Of a DNA stretch of 17,902 nt, positions 6,484 through 15,005 are shown one piece after another. The notes under the pieces were generated by a model, which searched no databases, was not told the origin of the DNA, and worked only from the letters and a program-made list of their open reading frames with translations. The stretch covers positions 1-17,902 of the forward strand of contig JAASSQ010000029.1 of assembly GCA_021767845.1 (NCBI GenBank), in the 5' to 3' direction. The translations under genes and the position numbers were made by a program. The stretch's first letter is position 1, and each line of letters opens with the position of its first letter. Origin of the DNA: Roseovarius sp. GTDB taxonomy: Bacteria; Pseudomonadota; Alphaproteobacteria; Rhodobacterales; Rhodobacteraceae.

Positions 6484-7185
6484 TCACTCGGCCTGAACGA
6501 AACTCACCTCGACCGGGGTCAGCCCCTCGACCTCACCACTTAGAACGCTGCCGGGGCGCACCGGGCCAACCCCCGCCGGCGTGCCAGTATAGATCAGGTC
6601 GCCGGGCGCAAGATGGTAGAAGCGCGACAGATGCGCGATCAGTTCGGGCACCGACCAGACCATCTCGGACAGATCCGCCTGCTGCGCGACCTCGCCATCA
6701 TGGGTCAGGCGGATTGCCTGTTTCGCAATCTCGCCGAACTGCTCGGCCGGGGTGATCGCGGCGATCAGCGCGGCGTTCTCGAAATCCTTGCCCAGGTCCC
6801 AGGGGCGGCGCTTGTCCTTGGCCGCCGCCTGCAGATCGCGGCGGGTCAGGTCGATCCCACAGGCATAGCCCATGACCGCCCGCATCGCGTCGGCCTCGGC
6901 CACGCGAAAGGCGGGCGCCCCGATGGCGACCACGAATTCCATCTCGAAATGGCAATCGGCGGTGCCCGGCGGATAGGGGATCGTGGCCCCCGACAGGCAC
7001 AGCGCATGGGCCGACTTGGTGAAATAGAACGGCGCTTCGCGGTCCACCTCGTTGCCCATCTCCGCGGCATGGGCGGCATAGTTGCGCCCGACACAGAAGA
7101 TCCGGCGCACCGGGAACTGGCGGATGTCCCCGGCGACGGGGATGACGGGGGCTGCGGGTGGATCGAAAAGCAAGTCCTGGGTCAT
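6484..7185 (-). CDS. Fumarylacetoacetate hydrolase family protein (fumarylpyruvate hydrolase-like)
   Basis: A 233-residue cytoplasmic enzyme of the FAH family. Visible hallmarks are IFCVGRNYAAHAAEMG (residues 29-44), FYFTKSAHAL, the divalent-metal ligands Glu81 and Glu83 in HFEMEFVVAIG and Asp112 in GIDLTRRDLQ, and the C-terminal GDLIYTGTPAGVGPV. The closest family resemblance is to fumarylpyruvate hydrolase of the gentisate pathway, but FAH members also act as decarboxylases and isomerases, and no aromatic-degradation genes are near. The gene starts 41 bases after the phnM stop on the same strand, with a GC-rich hairpin (7197-7209) between, so it may be the last gene of the phn operon. The ATG at 7185 follows AAGGGG with only 3 bases of spacing. 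Confidence 0.85.
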   Translation of the reverse strand: MTQDLLFDPPAAPVIPVAGDIRQFPVRRIFCVGRNYAAHAAEMGNEVDREAPFYFTKSAHALCLSGATIPYPPGTADCHFEMEFVVAIGAPAFRVAEADAMRAVMGYACGIDLTRRDLQAAAKDKRRPWDLGKDFENAALIAAITPAEQFGEIAKQAIRLTHDGEVAQQADLSEMVWSVPELIAHLSRFYHLAPGDLIYTGTPAGVGPVRPGSVLSGEVEGLTPVEVSFVQAE

Positions 7186-7226
7186 CCACCCCTTATGCGC
7201 GGCCCGCGCGCCCCTGTCAAAGCGGC

Positions 7227-8369
7227 TCAGGCCACGCGCTGCCCGCGCGACCAGACCGCCCGCACCGAGGGCACGCCGCCGCGCATCGCGAAACGGATCA
7301 CGTCGGCCCGCATGCCCGGCGTCAGCTCGCCCCGGTCGTCCAGCCCCACGCCTTGCGCCGGGCCGCGGGTAACAGTGGCCAGCCCCCTGGCCATATCGCC
7401 CCAAAGCTCCCCCAACCGCACCGCCGCCAGCAACAGCGCCGCCGGCACGTAATCCGAGGACAGGATATCCAGATGCCCCGCCTCGGCCAGGTCATGGGCT
7501 GCCACGTTGCCCGAATGAGACCCGCCCCGAATCAGGTTGGGCGCGCCCATGATGACCTTGATGTCATGTGCATGGCAGGCGCGCGCGGCCTCGATCGTGG
7601 TGGGAAACTCCGCTACCCGGATGCCATAGCCCGCCGAGACGGCCACCTGCTCTTCGGTCGTGTCGTCATGGCTGGCCAGCACGGCCCCAAAGCGGCGCGC
7701 CTCGGCCACTGCGGCGGCCTCGTGCCGGTCGCCATGCAGCGCCCGCATTTCCCTCAGCTGCGCGACATGCTCCTGGAACTCGGCATCGTTCAACGCCAGC
7801 TTGCCTTTGACATAGGACTCCAGCTTGCTCAGGTCGCGGAACTGCCGCTGGCCCGGCGTGTGATCCATCAGGCTGACGATGCCCACACGGTCGGCGGCGC
7901 CGAACTCGGCCAGTTCCTCTTCCAGCGTTTCGGAACACACCTCGGCGCGGAGGTGCAGGAAATGACTGATCTTCAACGCATCCTCGGCCCGCAGCGCCAG
8001 CAATTCACTGGCCAGTCGGCGGGCGTATTTGACGTAGCGGCCCTTGCCATTGGGGATCGACCCCACCCGCATCGCATCGAACACGGTGGTGATCCCGGTG
8101 CTGGCCAACTCGGCGTCATGCGCCAGGATCGCCGCGTTGTGCGGCCAATCCACTTTGGGCCGGGGCTGGATGTGGCGTTCCAGATTATCGGTATGCAGCT
8201 CGATCAGGCCTGGCGCCACCATGTCACCGCCGCAATCCTCGGCACCTTTCGGCACGGCCCCGCCGGTCGATATGTCGGCGATCCGGCCATCGCGCAGAAC
8301 GATCGCGCCGGTCACGCATTCGTCGGCCAGAACAAGGGTGGCATTGGCGAGGATGGTCTCTTGTGTCAT
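7227..8369 (-). CDS. phnM: Alpha-D-ribose 1-methylphosphonate 5-triphosphate diphosphatase
   Basis: A 380-residue amidohydrolase-superfamily enzyme that removes pyrophosphate from ribose 1-phosphonate 5-triphosphate to give the PhnJ substrate. It shows the metal-binding IELHTDNLERH (His59, His66), GIVSLMDHTPGQ, ASHDDTTEE and the family stretch MGAPNLIRGGSHSGN, and ends with the usual GELTPGMRADVI. Length matches E. coli PhnM. The ATG at 8369 is chosen by the family N-terminus; the ribosome site is weak, and a small palindrome, GTGATCGTCAC (8370-8380), abuts the start codon. It is separated from phnN by the opposite-strand DUF1045 gene, so it either relies on read-through of that gene or has its own promoter in the 49-base gap. 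A second, diverged PhnM lies at 15006-16187; this one is the canonical enzyme. Confidence 0.94.
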   Translation of the reverse strand: MTQETILANATLVLADECVTGAIVLRDGRIADISTGGAVPKGAEDCGGDMVAPGLIELHTDNLERHIQPRPKVDWPHNAAILAHDAELASTGITTVFDAMRVGSIPNGKGRYVKYARRLASELLALRAEDALKISHFLHLRAEVCSETLEEELAEFGAADRVGIVSLMDHTPGQRQFRDLSKLESYVKGKLALNDAEFQEHVAQLREMRALHGDRHEAAAVAEARRFGAVLASHDDTTEEQVAVSAGYGIRVAEFPTTIEAARACHAHDIKVIMGAPNLIRGGSHSGNVAAHDLAEAGHLDILSSDYVPAALLLAAVRLGELWGDMARGLATVTRGPAQGVGLDDRGELTPGMRADVIRFAMRGGVPSVRAVWSRGQRVA

Positions 8370-8418
8370 GTGATCGTCACGCTTTGCTGGCAGGGAAACG
8401 GAAAAAGGCGGGGGCGGC

Positions 8419-9086
8419 ATGAATTTCACGCGATACGCGATCTATTATACCCCCGCGCCGGGGCCGCTGGCCGATTTCGGTGCGGCCTGGCTGGGATGGG
8501 ATGCCGACGCGGGCCGCAGCGTGCCGCATCCGCAGGTGCCCGACCTGCCCGCCCCGGTCGAAGAGATCACCGCGACGCCCCGAAAATACGGGCTTCATGC
8601 CACGATCAAGCCGCCCTTCCGCGCCGCGCCCGACACCTCGCCGGACGAGATCGAGGCCGCGCTCGCCGGCTTCTGCGCGGGGCGCGGCCCGGTCGTTCTG
8701 GACGGGCTCGACCTGGCGCAGCTTGGCCGCTTCCTGGCGCTGCGTCCGCGTGGCAGCGAGACCGCGCTGAACGCCATGGCCGCCGAGGCCGTGCGCGGGC
8801 TCGATGCCTTTCGCGCGCCGCTCACCGACCCCGAGATCGCGCGCCGCCGCGCCGCCGGGCTCAGCCCGGCGCAGGACGCGCTTTTGCTGCGCTACGGCTA
8901 TCCCTTCGTGATGGAGGAGTTCCGATTTCACATCACGCTGACGGGCAAGCTGCCCAAGGCGCAGGCCCGGCAGACCGCCAAAGCCCTGGCCCCGCATCTT
9001 GCACCGCTCCTGCCCGCGCCCTTTACGATCGACGGGCTGAGCCTGATGGGCGAGGATGAGGCGGGCCGGTTTCATGTCATCTCCCG

Positions 9087-9105
<19 letters not shown>
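8419..9105 (+). CDS. DUF1045 phosphonate-operon protein, likely 2H phosphoesterase
   Basis: A 228-residue cytoplasmic protein of the DUF1045 family found in C-P lyase operons. Two H-x-T motifs, His60-Ala-Thr62 in YGLHATIKPPF and His171-Ile-Thr173 in FRFHITLTGKL, are spaced as in 2H phosphoesterases, whose two histidines open cyclic phosphates. Known 2H enzymes include ones that hydrolyse ADP-ribose 1'',2''-cyclic phosphate, chemically close to the ribosyl 1,2-cyclic phosphate left by PhnJ. That role is inference. The gene faces the opposite way to the phn operon: it diverges from phnM across 49 bases and its last 19 bases overlap the end of phnN. An AAGGCGGGGG stretch precedes the ATG. No other ring-opening enzyme (PhnP) is present in the window. 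Confidence 0.88.
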
Positions 9106-9631
<526 letters not shown>

Positions 9632-9632
<1 letters not shown>

Positions 9633-10312
9633 CACGCAGACCCCGGCGTAAAGGCCGACACGTCGATCACCCGGTCGCACACCCGGTCGCGGGCGGCCTC
9701 GTCATGGAAAATGCCCACGATGGCGGCGCCCCGTGCCTTGGCCTCTTCGATCAGGCACAGCACGGTTTCGCGGTTCGCCGCATCCAGGCTGGCGGTCGGC
9801 TCGTCCAGCAACAGCGCGGGATAGGACCGGGCAAAGCCGCGCGCGATGTTCACCCGCTGCTGCTCGCCCCCGGAAAAGGTGGTGGGGCTCAACCCCCACA
9901 GACGCTCGGGGATGTTGAGCCGCGCCAGAAGCTCGTGGGCCCGGTCCAATGCCGCGTCGCGTGGCCGGCCCACGGCCAGCAACGGCTCGGCCACCACGTC
10001 CAGCGTCGGCACCCGGGGCACCACGCGCAGGAACTGGCTGACATAGCCAAGCGTATCGCGGCGCAGCTCCAGGATCTCGCGCGGCGAGGCCGCCGCCACA
10101 TCGACGCCCCCCACCACGATCCGGCCAGACGCGGCCAGGTAATTGCCATAGATCATCCGCATCAGCGTGGATTTGCCCGCCCCCGACTCCCCGGTCAGGG
10201 CCACGCAGTCCCCCGGCGCCACGGCGAGGGTTGCGCCCTCCATCACCGGGATCACCGCGCTGCCCTGGTTGTGCAGCGTAAAGGTTTTCGAGACGTTTTC
10301 GATTTCGATCAT
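9632..10312 (-). CDS. phnL: C-P lyase complex ATP-binding protein PhnL
   Basis: A 226-residue ABC-type ATPase without membrane partner. It has Walker A GESGAGKST (41-49), signature SGGEQQR (147-153) and Walker B ALLLDEP (166-172). PhnL is required with PhnG, PhnH and PhnI to join the phosphonate to ribose 5-triphosphate in place of adenine of ATP. It is told apart from PhnK by its SQFLRVVPRVPTLDVV stretch and by its place just before phnN. The start at 10312 gives the family N-terminus MIEIENVSKTF; an in-frame ATG five codons earlier (10327) is an alternative. There are 25 bases to phnK, the only real gap inside the phnG-N block. Confidence 0.93.
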
Positions 10313-10337
10313 CGCTTCGCTTTCCATTCCGGCCCCG

Positions 10338-11108
10338 TCAGACCTGCAACACCGACGACACCAGAAGCTGCGTGTATCCGTGTTGCGGATCATCCAGCAC
10401 CTGGTCGGTCAGCCCGGTTTCGACGACATGGCCGTCCTTCATCACCATCAGCCGGTCGGCCAGCAGGCGCACCACCGCAAGATCATGTGTGACGATAATC
10501 GCGCTCAGTCCCATCTCGCGCACCAGGCCGCGCAGCAGATCCAGCAACCGCGCCTGCACCGACACGTCCAGCCCGCCCGTGGGCTCGTCCATGAAGACCA
10601 GCCGCGGCCCGGTGACCAGGTTGCGCGCGATCTGCAATCGCTGCTGCATCCCGCCCGAAAACGCCGTGGGCCGGTCATCCACCCGATCAGCCGAAATCTC
10701 GACCCGGCCCAGCCAGTCCACGGCCTGCGCACGGATGTCGCCATAGTGCCGCGCGCCCACGGCCATCAGCCGCTCGCCCACGTTGCCCCCCGCGCTGACC
10801 CCCATGCGCAGCCCGTCGCGCGCGTGCTGGTGCACAAAGGCCCAGTCGGTGCGCGACAGCATCCGCCGTTCGGGTTCCGACATGGTCAGCGTGTCGCGCG
10901 GGCCCTCGGCGCGGGTGTCGAAAAGTACCTCGCCGGCATCAGGAGCCAACTGTCCGGCGAGGCAGCCGAGAAGCGTGGATTTGCCCGACCCACTCTCCCC
11001 GACGATCCCCATGACCTCTCCGGGGTAAAGGTCGAAGCTCACGTCGCCGCAGCCAAGCCGCGCGCCGTAATGCTTGGTGATGTTTCTGACCTGCAAAAGC
11101 GGCGTCAT
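10338..11108 (-). CDS. phnK: C-P lyase complex ATP-binding protein PhnK
   Basis: A 256-residue ABC-type ATPase with Walker A GESGSGKST (37-45), signature SGGMQQRLQIA (151-161) and Walker B LVFMDEP (170-176). PhnK docks on the PhnGHIJ core, where it is thought to drive remodelling during catalysis. The internal TDWAFVHQHARDGLRM stretch marks PhnK rather than an importer ATPase. The ATG at 11108 overlaps the phnJ stop by four bases (ATGA), a coupled junction. Confidence 0.94.
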   Translation of the reverse strand: MTPLLQVRNITKHYGARLGCGDVSFDLYPGEVMGIVGESGSGKSTLLGCLAGQLAPDAGEVLFDTRAEGPRDTLTMSEPERRMLSRTDWAFVHQHARDGLRMGVSAGGNVGERLMAVGARHYGDIRAQAVDWLGRVEISADRVDDRPTAFSGGMQQRLQIARNLVTGPRLVFMDEPTGGLDVSVQARLLDLLRGLVREMGLSAIIVTHDLAVVRLLADRLMVMKDGHVVETGLTDQVLDDPQHGYTQLLVSSVLQV

Positions 11109-11980
11109 GCCCCGGCCTCCTCGTGCTGTGCGGTCGCGCGCGGGCCGGCATGGCCCGCCTCGCGCCGCGCGCGGCAGTAATCGGTGTCCGAGCAGGCGAA
11201 CATGCGCCCGCCCGCGTCGTCGGTGATGACCTCGTCGAGGTAGCTGTCCTCGGCCCCGCACAGGTCGCATGGGTGATCCGCCTTCGACGGGTCGAACGGA
11301 TAGTCCTCGAAATCGAGGCTGGCGACCCGCGTGTAGGGCGGCAGCGCATAGATGCGCTGTTCGCGCCCGGCGCCGAACAGCTGGATCGCCGGGCACCCCG
11401 ACAGTTTCGGGTTGTCGAATTTCGGAATGGGCGACGGGTCCATCACGTAGCGCCCTTCCACCTTGACCGGATAGGCATAGGACGTGGCGATCGCGCCATG
11501 CTGGCTGATATCCTCGTAAAGCTTCACATGCATCAGCCCGTATTCCTCAAGGCTGTGCATCTTGCGGGTCTCGGTCTCGCGCGGCTCCAGAAAGCGCAGC
11601 GGCTCGGGGATCGGCACCTGGTAGACCAGGATCTGATCTTCGTTCAGCGGGGTCTCGGGAATGCGGTGGCGGGTCTGGATCACGCTGGCCTGCGCGGTCT
11701 CTTCGGTGGTCTCCACCCCCGCCGTGCGTTCAAAGAACTTTCGGATGGACACCGCGTTCGTCGTGTCGTCCGCGCCCTGGTCGATCACCTTGAACCGGTC
11801 CTCGGGCACCATCACCGCCGCCGAGACCTGCACGCCCCCGGTGCCCCAGCCATAGGGCATCGGCATCTCGCGGCTGGCGAACGGCACCTGGTAGCCCGGC
11901 ACCGCCAACCCCTTGAGGATCGCGCGGCGGATCATCCGCTTGGTCTGTTCGTCCAGGTAGGCGAAGTTGTAGTCGCTCAT
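11105..11980 (-). CDS. phnJ: Carbon-phosphorus lyase, radical SAM enzyme PhnJ
   Basis: A 291-residue enzyme that uses a 4Fe-4S cluster and S-adenosylmethionine to break the C-P bond of ribose 1-phosphonate 5-phosphate, releasing the alkane and ribosyl 1,2-cyclic phosphate 5-phosphate. The four family cysteines are all present with exact spacing (C-x2-C-x21-C-x5-C): Cys238, Cys241, Cys263 and Cys269. The last corresponds to the catalytic thiyl cysteine of E. coli PhnJ. The N-terminus (YNFAYLDEQTKRMIRRAILK) and the YGWGTGGVQ stretch are typical. The enzyme therefore looks intact. It overlaps phnI by four bases (ATGA) upstream and phnK by four downstream. Confidence 0.97.
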   Translation of the reverse strand: MSDYNFAYLDEQTKRMIRRAILKGLAVPGYQVPFASREMPMPYGWGTGGVQVSAAVMVPEDRFKVIDQGADDTTNAVSIRKFFERTAGVETTEETAQASVIQTRHRIPETPLNEDQILVYQVPIPEPLRFLEPRETETRKMHSLEEYGLMHVKLYEDISQHGAIATSYAYPVKVEGRYVMDPSPIPKFDNPKLSGCPAIQLFGAGREQRIYALPPYTRVASLDFEDYPFDPSKADHPCDLCGAEDSYLDEVITDDAGGRMFACSDTDYCRARREAGHAGPRATAQHEEAGA

Positions 11981-13071
11981 TCCGCGGCCTCCTGCATCTG
12001 GGTCTGCGCCGCCTCGCGGCGCAGCTTGCGGACCAGTTCCAGTTCCGACTGGAAATCGACGTAATGGGGCAGCTTGATATGCTCCAGGAACCCGGTCGCC
12101 TGGATGTTGTCGCAATGCATCAGCACGAATTCCTCGTCCTGCGCGGGGGCGCCCTGGTCCTCTTCGCCAAGCTCCTTCCAACGCAGCGCGCGATCCACGA
12201 GCGCCATGGAAATCGCCTTGCGTTCGGTCTGCCCGAAGACCAACCCGTAGCCGCGCGTGAATTGCGGCGGCTCGGTCTTCGACCCGGTGAACTGGTTCAC
12301 GGTCTCGCACTCGGTCAGGGTGATCTCGCCGATCTCGATGGCAAAGCCCAACTCGGGGATGTCCATCTCGACCGCCACCGCGCCGATCCGCAATTCCCCG
12401 ACAAAGGCATGGTTGCGCGCGTATCCGCGCTGCGTGGAATAGGCGAGGCTCAGCACGAACCCCTCATCGCCGCGCGTCAGCGCCTGCAGGCGCAAGGGCC
12501 GCCCGGCCGGAAGCTCCATCGGCTCGCGCGTCAGGTCCGGCGGCGTGGCGTCGCTCGCGTCCTCGGTCTGGATCAGCCCCTCGCGGTTCAGAAACCCGGT
12601 GACATGCGGCGCGGCGCCCTCTTGGGCAGGGTTGCGCGGCGCGTCCGGCGCCTCGCCTTCACCTTCGGCTGCCAGTTTGAAATCCAGCAAGCGGTGCGTG
12701 TAATCGAACGTCGGGCCCAGAACCTGCCCGCCCGGCACATCCTTGAACGTGGCCGAGATCCGCCGGTCACAGGCCATCTTCGCGGTGTCCACCGGATGCG
12801 CGGCGCCGAAGCGCGGCAGCGTGGTGCGATAGGCCCGGATCAGGAAAATCGCCTCGATCAGATCGCCCCGCGCCTGCTTGATCGCCAGCGCCGCAAGGTC
12901 GGAATCGTAAAGCGAACCTTCCGTCATCACCCGGTTCACGGCCAGGGCAAGCTGTTCTCGGATCTGCGCGACCGAAAGCTCGTCCACCGCAGGGTCGCCC
13001 CGCCGTTCCTCGGCCAGCCAGGCATGGGCATTGTCAATGGCCCGCTCACCACCCTTTACCGCGACATACAT
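11977..13071 (-). CDS. phnI: C-P lyase core subunit PhnI
   Basis: A 364-residue protein and the central subunit of the PhnGHIJ core. Alone, PhnI acts as a nucleosidase on ATP or GTP; with PhnG, H and L it transfers the ribose triphosphate onto phosphonate. The MYVAVKGGERAI start, the GYARNHAFVGELRIG stretch and the C-terminal HCDNIQATGFLEHIKLPHYVDFQ are family hallmarks. A Glu/Ala/Pro-rich linker (EGEGEAPDAPRNPAQEG) in the middle is probably a flexible insertion. The ATG at 13071 shares one base with the phnH stop (TGATG). Confidence 0.95.
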   Translation of the reverse strand: MYVAVKGGERAIDNAHAWLAEERRGDPAVDELSVAQIREQLALAVNRVMTEGSLYDSDLAALAIKQARGDLIEAIFLIRAYRTTLPRFGAAHPVDTAKMACDRRISATFKDVPGGQVLGPTFDYTHRLLDFKLAAEGEGEAPDAPRNPAQEGAAPHVTGFLNREGLIQTEDASDATPPDLTREPMELPAGRPLRLQALTRGDEGFVLSLAYSTQRGYARNHAFVGELRIGAVAVEMDIPELGFAIEIGEITLTECETVNQFTGSKTEPPQFTRGYGLVFGQTERKAISMALVDRALRWKELGEEDQGAPAQDEEFVLMHCDNIQATGFLEHIKLPHYVDFQSELELVRKLRREAAQTQMQEAAE

Positions 13072-13640
13072 CAGCCATCCTCCACTTGCGTGCTGCGCGG
13101 CAGGGCGGCCACCTTGTCCCCGCAGGTGAAAAAGAAATCGCGCCCCAGGGGAAACAGCGCCGCGTTGCGCCGGAAGGCGTCCACCCCGGGCAGCGACAAC
13201 CATGCGCTGTCCCTGATGCCAGGGCCGCGCAACAGCGCGCCGCTTGTCTCCAGCCGTGTCATTTCCACGATCAGGGTGGTGGAACGGTCGGGATACTCGG
13301 CGGTTCCGATTCGGTAACGGTCGAGCGGCTGCAACGCCCCCCAATCACCGACGGCGAACTCCGCCGCCTCGGCCCCGGCCGCCGGCGCGCCGGTGTGAAA
13401 GGCGATCCAGTCGCGCACCGCCGGCACATCATGCGCCCCGGCCAAATGCACCGGCGTGTCGGGGTCGCACAGCGTCAGGATCAGTGCGCCCGCCGCCGGT
13501 GACAGGGGCGCAGGCGGCGTGGCCCCGTCCAGCGTTTCGATCCGTCCGGGCCGCGCCATGGCCCCCATCGCCGCGCGGAACGCCCTCGCCGCCTCGAGCG
13601 GCGCATCGGCAAAGCCGCCTTCCAGGGCTTCGGTCTGCAT
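13071..13640 (-). CDS. phnH: C-P lyase subunit PhnH
   Basis: A 189-residue core subunit of the C-P lyase complex, needed for the nucleoside-triphosphate coupling step; it has a PLP-transferase-like fold without the cofactor. Family stretches are AARAFRAAMGAMARPG near the N-terminus, the LTLCDPDTPVHL region and RDFFFTCGDKVAALPRST at the C-terminus. The start shares one base with the phnG stop (TGATG). Confidence 0.93.
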   Translation of the reverse strand: MQTEALEGGFADAPLEAARAFRAAMGAMARPGRIETLDGATPPAPLSPAAGALILTLCDPDTPVHLAGAHDVPAVRDWIAFHTGAPAAGAEAAEFAVGDWGALQPLDRYRIGTAEYPDRSTTLIVEMTRLETSGALLRGPGIRDSAWLSLPGVDAFRRNAALFPLGRDFFFTCGDKVAALPRSTQVEDG

Positions 13641-14092
13641 CAATCCTCTCCCCGTACCATCGTGAAGAAATCGACCTTGGTCGCGGCGGCCTTCTCGGCC
13701 CGCGCCGCGCGTGCGGCTTGCAGCGCATCGCGCAAGGGGTCCAGCACCGCCGCGCGCAGGGCCGCGGCCCGATCGGTCTGCATCAGCGCGTCGATCAGCG
13801 CGGCCTGCGTCGCGTGCGTCTTGCCGCGCCCCTGCACATAGCCGTGGCCGACCTCGCCGCTCTCCAGCCGCAGCGAACACCGCGTCACCGTCATTTCCCC
13901 AAGGTTGAAGGGCGCGCCGGTCGCGCCCGTGCGCCCCCGCACCATCACGCCGCCCACCTCGGGCGCGCGCAGGTAACTATAGCCGGGCGCCTCTCCGAAG
14001 GCGCCCCACAGCCGGGCCAGGTCGGCCGGCGGCGCCTTGGCCAGCAGGCTCATCCAGCCGCGCCTGTCGGGTGTTTTCGTTTTGTCGGTCAT
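13640..14092 (-). CDS. phnG: C-P lyase subunit PhnG
   Basis: A 150-residue first gene of the leftward operon, forming the PhnGHI(J) core. Family features are RRGWMSLLAKAP at residues 10-21, GGVMVRGRTGATGAPFNLGEMTVTRC in the middle, and GYVQGRGKTHA. The Ala/Arg-rich C-terminal helix (about 115-137) is compositionally simple. The ATG at 14092 is preceded by AAGGTG. The 102 bases up to the divergent phnF hold the probable PhnF operator. Confidence 0.93.
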   Translation of the reverse strand: MTDKTKTPDRRGWMSLLAKAPPADLARLWGAFGEAPGYSYLRAPEVGGVMVRGRTGATGAPFNLGEMTVTRCSLRLESGEVGHGYVQGRGKTHATQAALIDALMQTDRAAALRAAVLDPLRDALQAARAARAEKAAATKVDFFTMVRGED

Positions 14093-14106
14093 CTAGACAC
14101 CTTGCG

Positions 14107-14140
14107 GATTTGTCTAATTTACTATACAACTAGACAAATC
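14107..14140. promoter_or_regulatory. Probable PhnF operator and divergent promoter
   Basis: A perfect 10-base inverted repeat (GATTTGTCTA at 14107-14116, TAGACAAATC at 14131-14140) flanks a 14-base AT-rich spacer. A related half-site, CTAGACA, recurs at 14093-14099, touching the phnG start. On the minus strand the core reads TTGTCTAG followed directly by TTGTATAG, a direct repeat of 8 bases. GntR/HutC proteins bind such TNGTMTA half-sites. The spacer offers -10-like hexamers in both directions (TATACA at 14123-14128 on plus, TATAGT at 14126-14121 on minus), so a bound repressor would block both phnF and phnG. Confidence 0.8.
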
Positions 14141-14194
14141 ATTACGCGCTGACCCCGAGTCGCGCAATCCCCCGAAGCGTGAAGTTTTCATGAC

Positions 14195-14923
14195 ATGACC
14201 CAGCCGCCTCGCGCCCCCCGCACACCGATCTGGAAATCCATCCACGCCGCGCTGGCCGCCGATATCGCGGGCGAACGCTACGGCCCCGGCGACAAGCTCC
14301 CGACCGAGGCCGCCCTGTCGCGCCGCTTCGGGGTCAACCGTCACACGGTGCGCCGGGCGCTGGCGCAACTGGCCGAAGACGGTGTCATTCACGCGCGGCG
14401 CGGGGCGGGCGTTTTCGTCACCCAACGGCCCACCGACTACCCGATCGGCCGCCGCGTGCGCTTTCACCAGAACCTGCGCGCCGCGGGCCGGATGCCCGCC
14501 AAGGAGGTGCTGTCAATCGAAACCCGCGCCGCCGATCCGCGCGAGGCCGAGGCGCTTGGCCTTGCGCCAGGGGCCACCGTGCACGCCTACGAGGGGCTGT
14601 CGCTGGCCGACATGCAACCCGTCGCGCTGTTCCGCAGCGTCTTTCCCGCCGACCGCTTTCCCGACCTGCCCGATGCCCTGCATCGGCTGCAATCGGTAAC
14701 CGCCGCCCTCGCCGAGCACGGCATCGCCGACTACACCCGCGCCTGGACCCGGCTCAACGCCAAGCTGGCCAGCCCCACGCAGGCGCTGCATCTGCGCCTG
14801 CGCGAAGGCGACCCGATCCTGCGCACCGTGGCGGTCAATATCGACCCAAATGGCCAGCCCATCGAATATGGCCGCACCTGGTTTGCCGGCGACCGTGTGA
14901 CCCTCACCCTGTCCGATCCCTGA
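14195..14923 (+). CDS. phnF: GntR/HutC-family phosphonate operon repressor PhnF
   Basis: A 242-residue DNA-binding protein. The N-terminal winged helix (about 12-77) has the GntR pattern KLPTEAALSRRFGVNRHTVRRAL and ends in GVFVTQ. The UTRA ligand-binding domain (about 90-235) includes the late NGQPIEYGRTWFAGDRV. Divergent placement from phnG across an inverted repeat indicates an autoregulated repressor that responds to phosphonate, an intermediate or phosphate; the ligand is not known from sequence. The ATG at 14195 has only a weak GAAG upstream. It is followed by the second phnM-family gene after 82 bases. Confidence 0.92.
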   Translation: MTQPPRAPRTPIWKSIHAALAADIAGERYGPGDKLPTEAALSRRFGVNRHTVRRALAQLAEDGVIHARRGAGVFVTQRPTDYPIGRRVRFHQNLRAAGRMPAKEVLSIETRAADPREAEALGLAPGATVHAYEGLSLADMQPVALFRSVFPADRFPDLPDALHRLQSVTAALAEHGIADYTRAWTRLNAKLASPTQALHLRLREGDPILRTVAVNIDPNGQPIEYGRTWFAGDRVTLTLSDP

Positions 14924-14950
14924 CGGTCCGGCCCCCGCAAGCCTGTCACG

Positions 14951-14976
14951 CTGTCGATACAATCCCATCGTATAAG
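14951..14976 (+). promoter_or_regulatory. Possible promoter of the second phnM-family gene
   Basis: A TATAAG -10-like hexamer (14971-14976) lies 29 bases before the ATG at 15006, inside a small ATAC/GTAT inverted repeat. The -35 is unclear, so co-transcription with phnF is equally possible. Confidence 0.3.
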
Positions 14977-15005
14977 CGCCCAAAACGGCAGACGAGAGCA
15001 GACAG

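Noticed and set aside
7186..7404. N-terminal extension of the FAH-family protein
   Set aside because: It would run over the end of phnM in another frame with Arg/Gly-rich sequence; the ATG at 7185 fits the family N-terminus.
7158..9059. 633-codon open frame on the plus strand across phnM and DUF1045
   Set aside because: It is antisense to phnM and out of frame with DUF1045, both of which are clear families; the product is basic and repetitive with no family character.
13244..14152. 302-codon plus-strand open frame across phnH and phnG
   Set aside because: It is antisense to two certain C-P lyase genes, Arg/Pro/Ala-rich, and ends inside the operator region.
14943..14960. Possible Pho box (CTGTCAC followed by CTGTCGA)
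   Set aside because: The two repeats are 8 bases apart rather than the 11 of a PhoB site and the second is degenerate. PhoB control is plausible biologically but not supported here.
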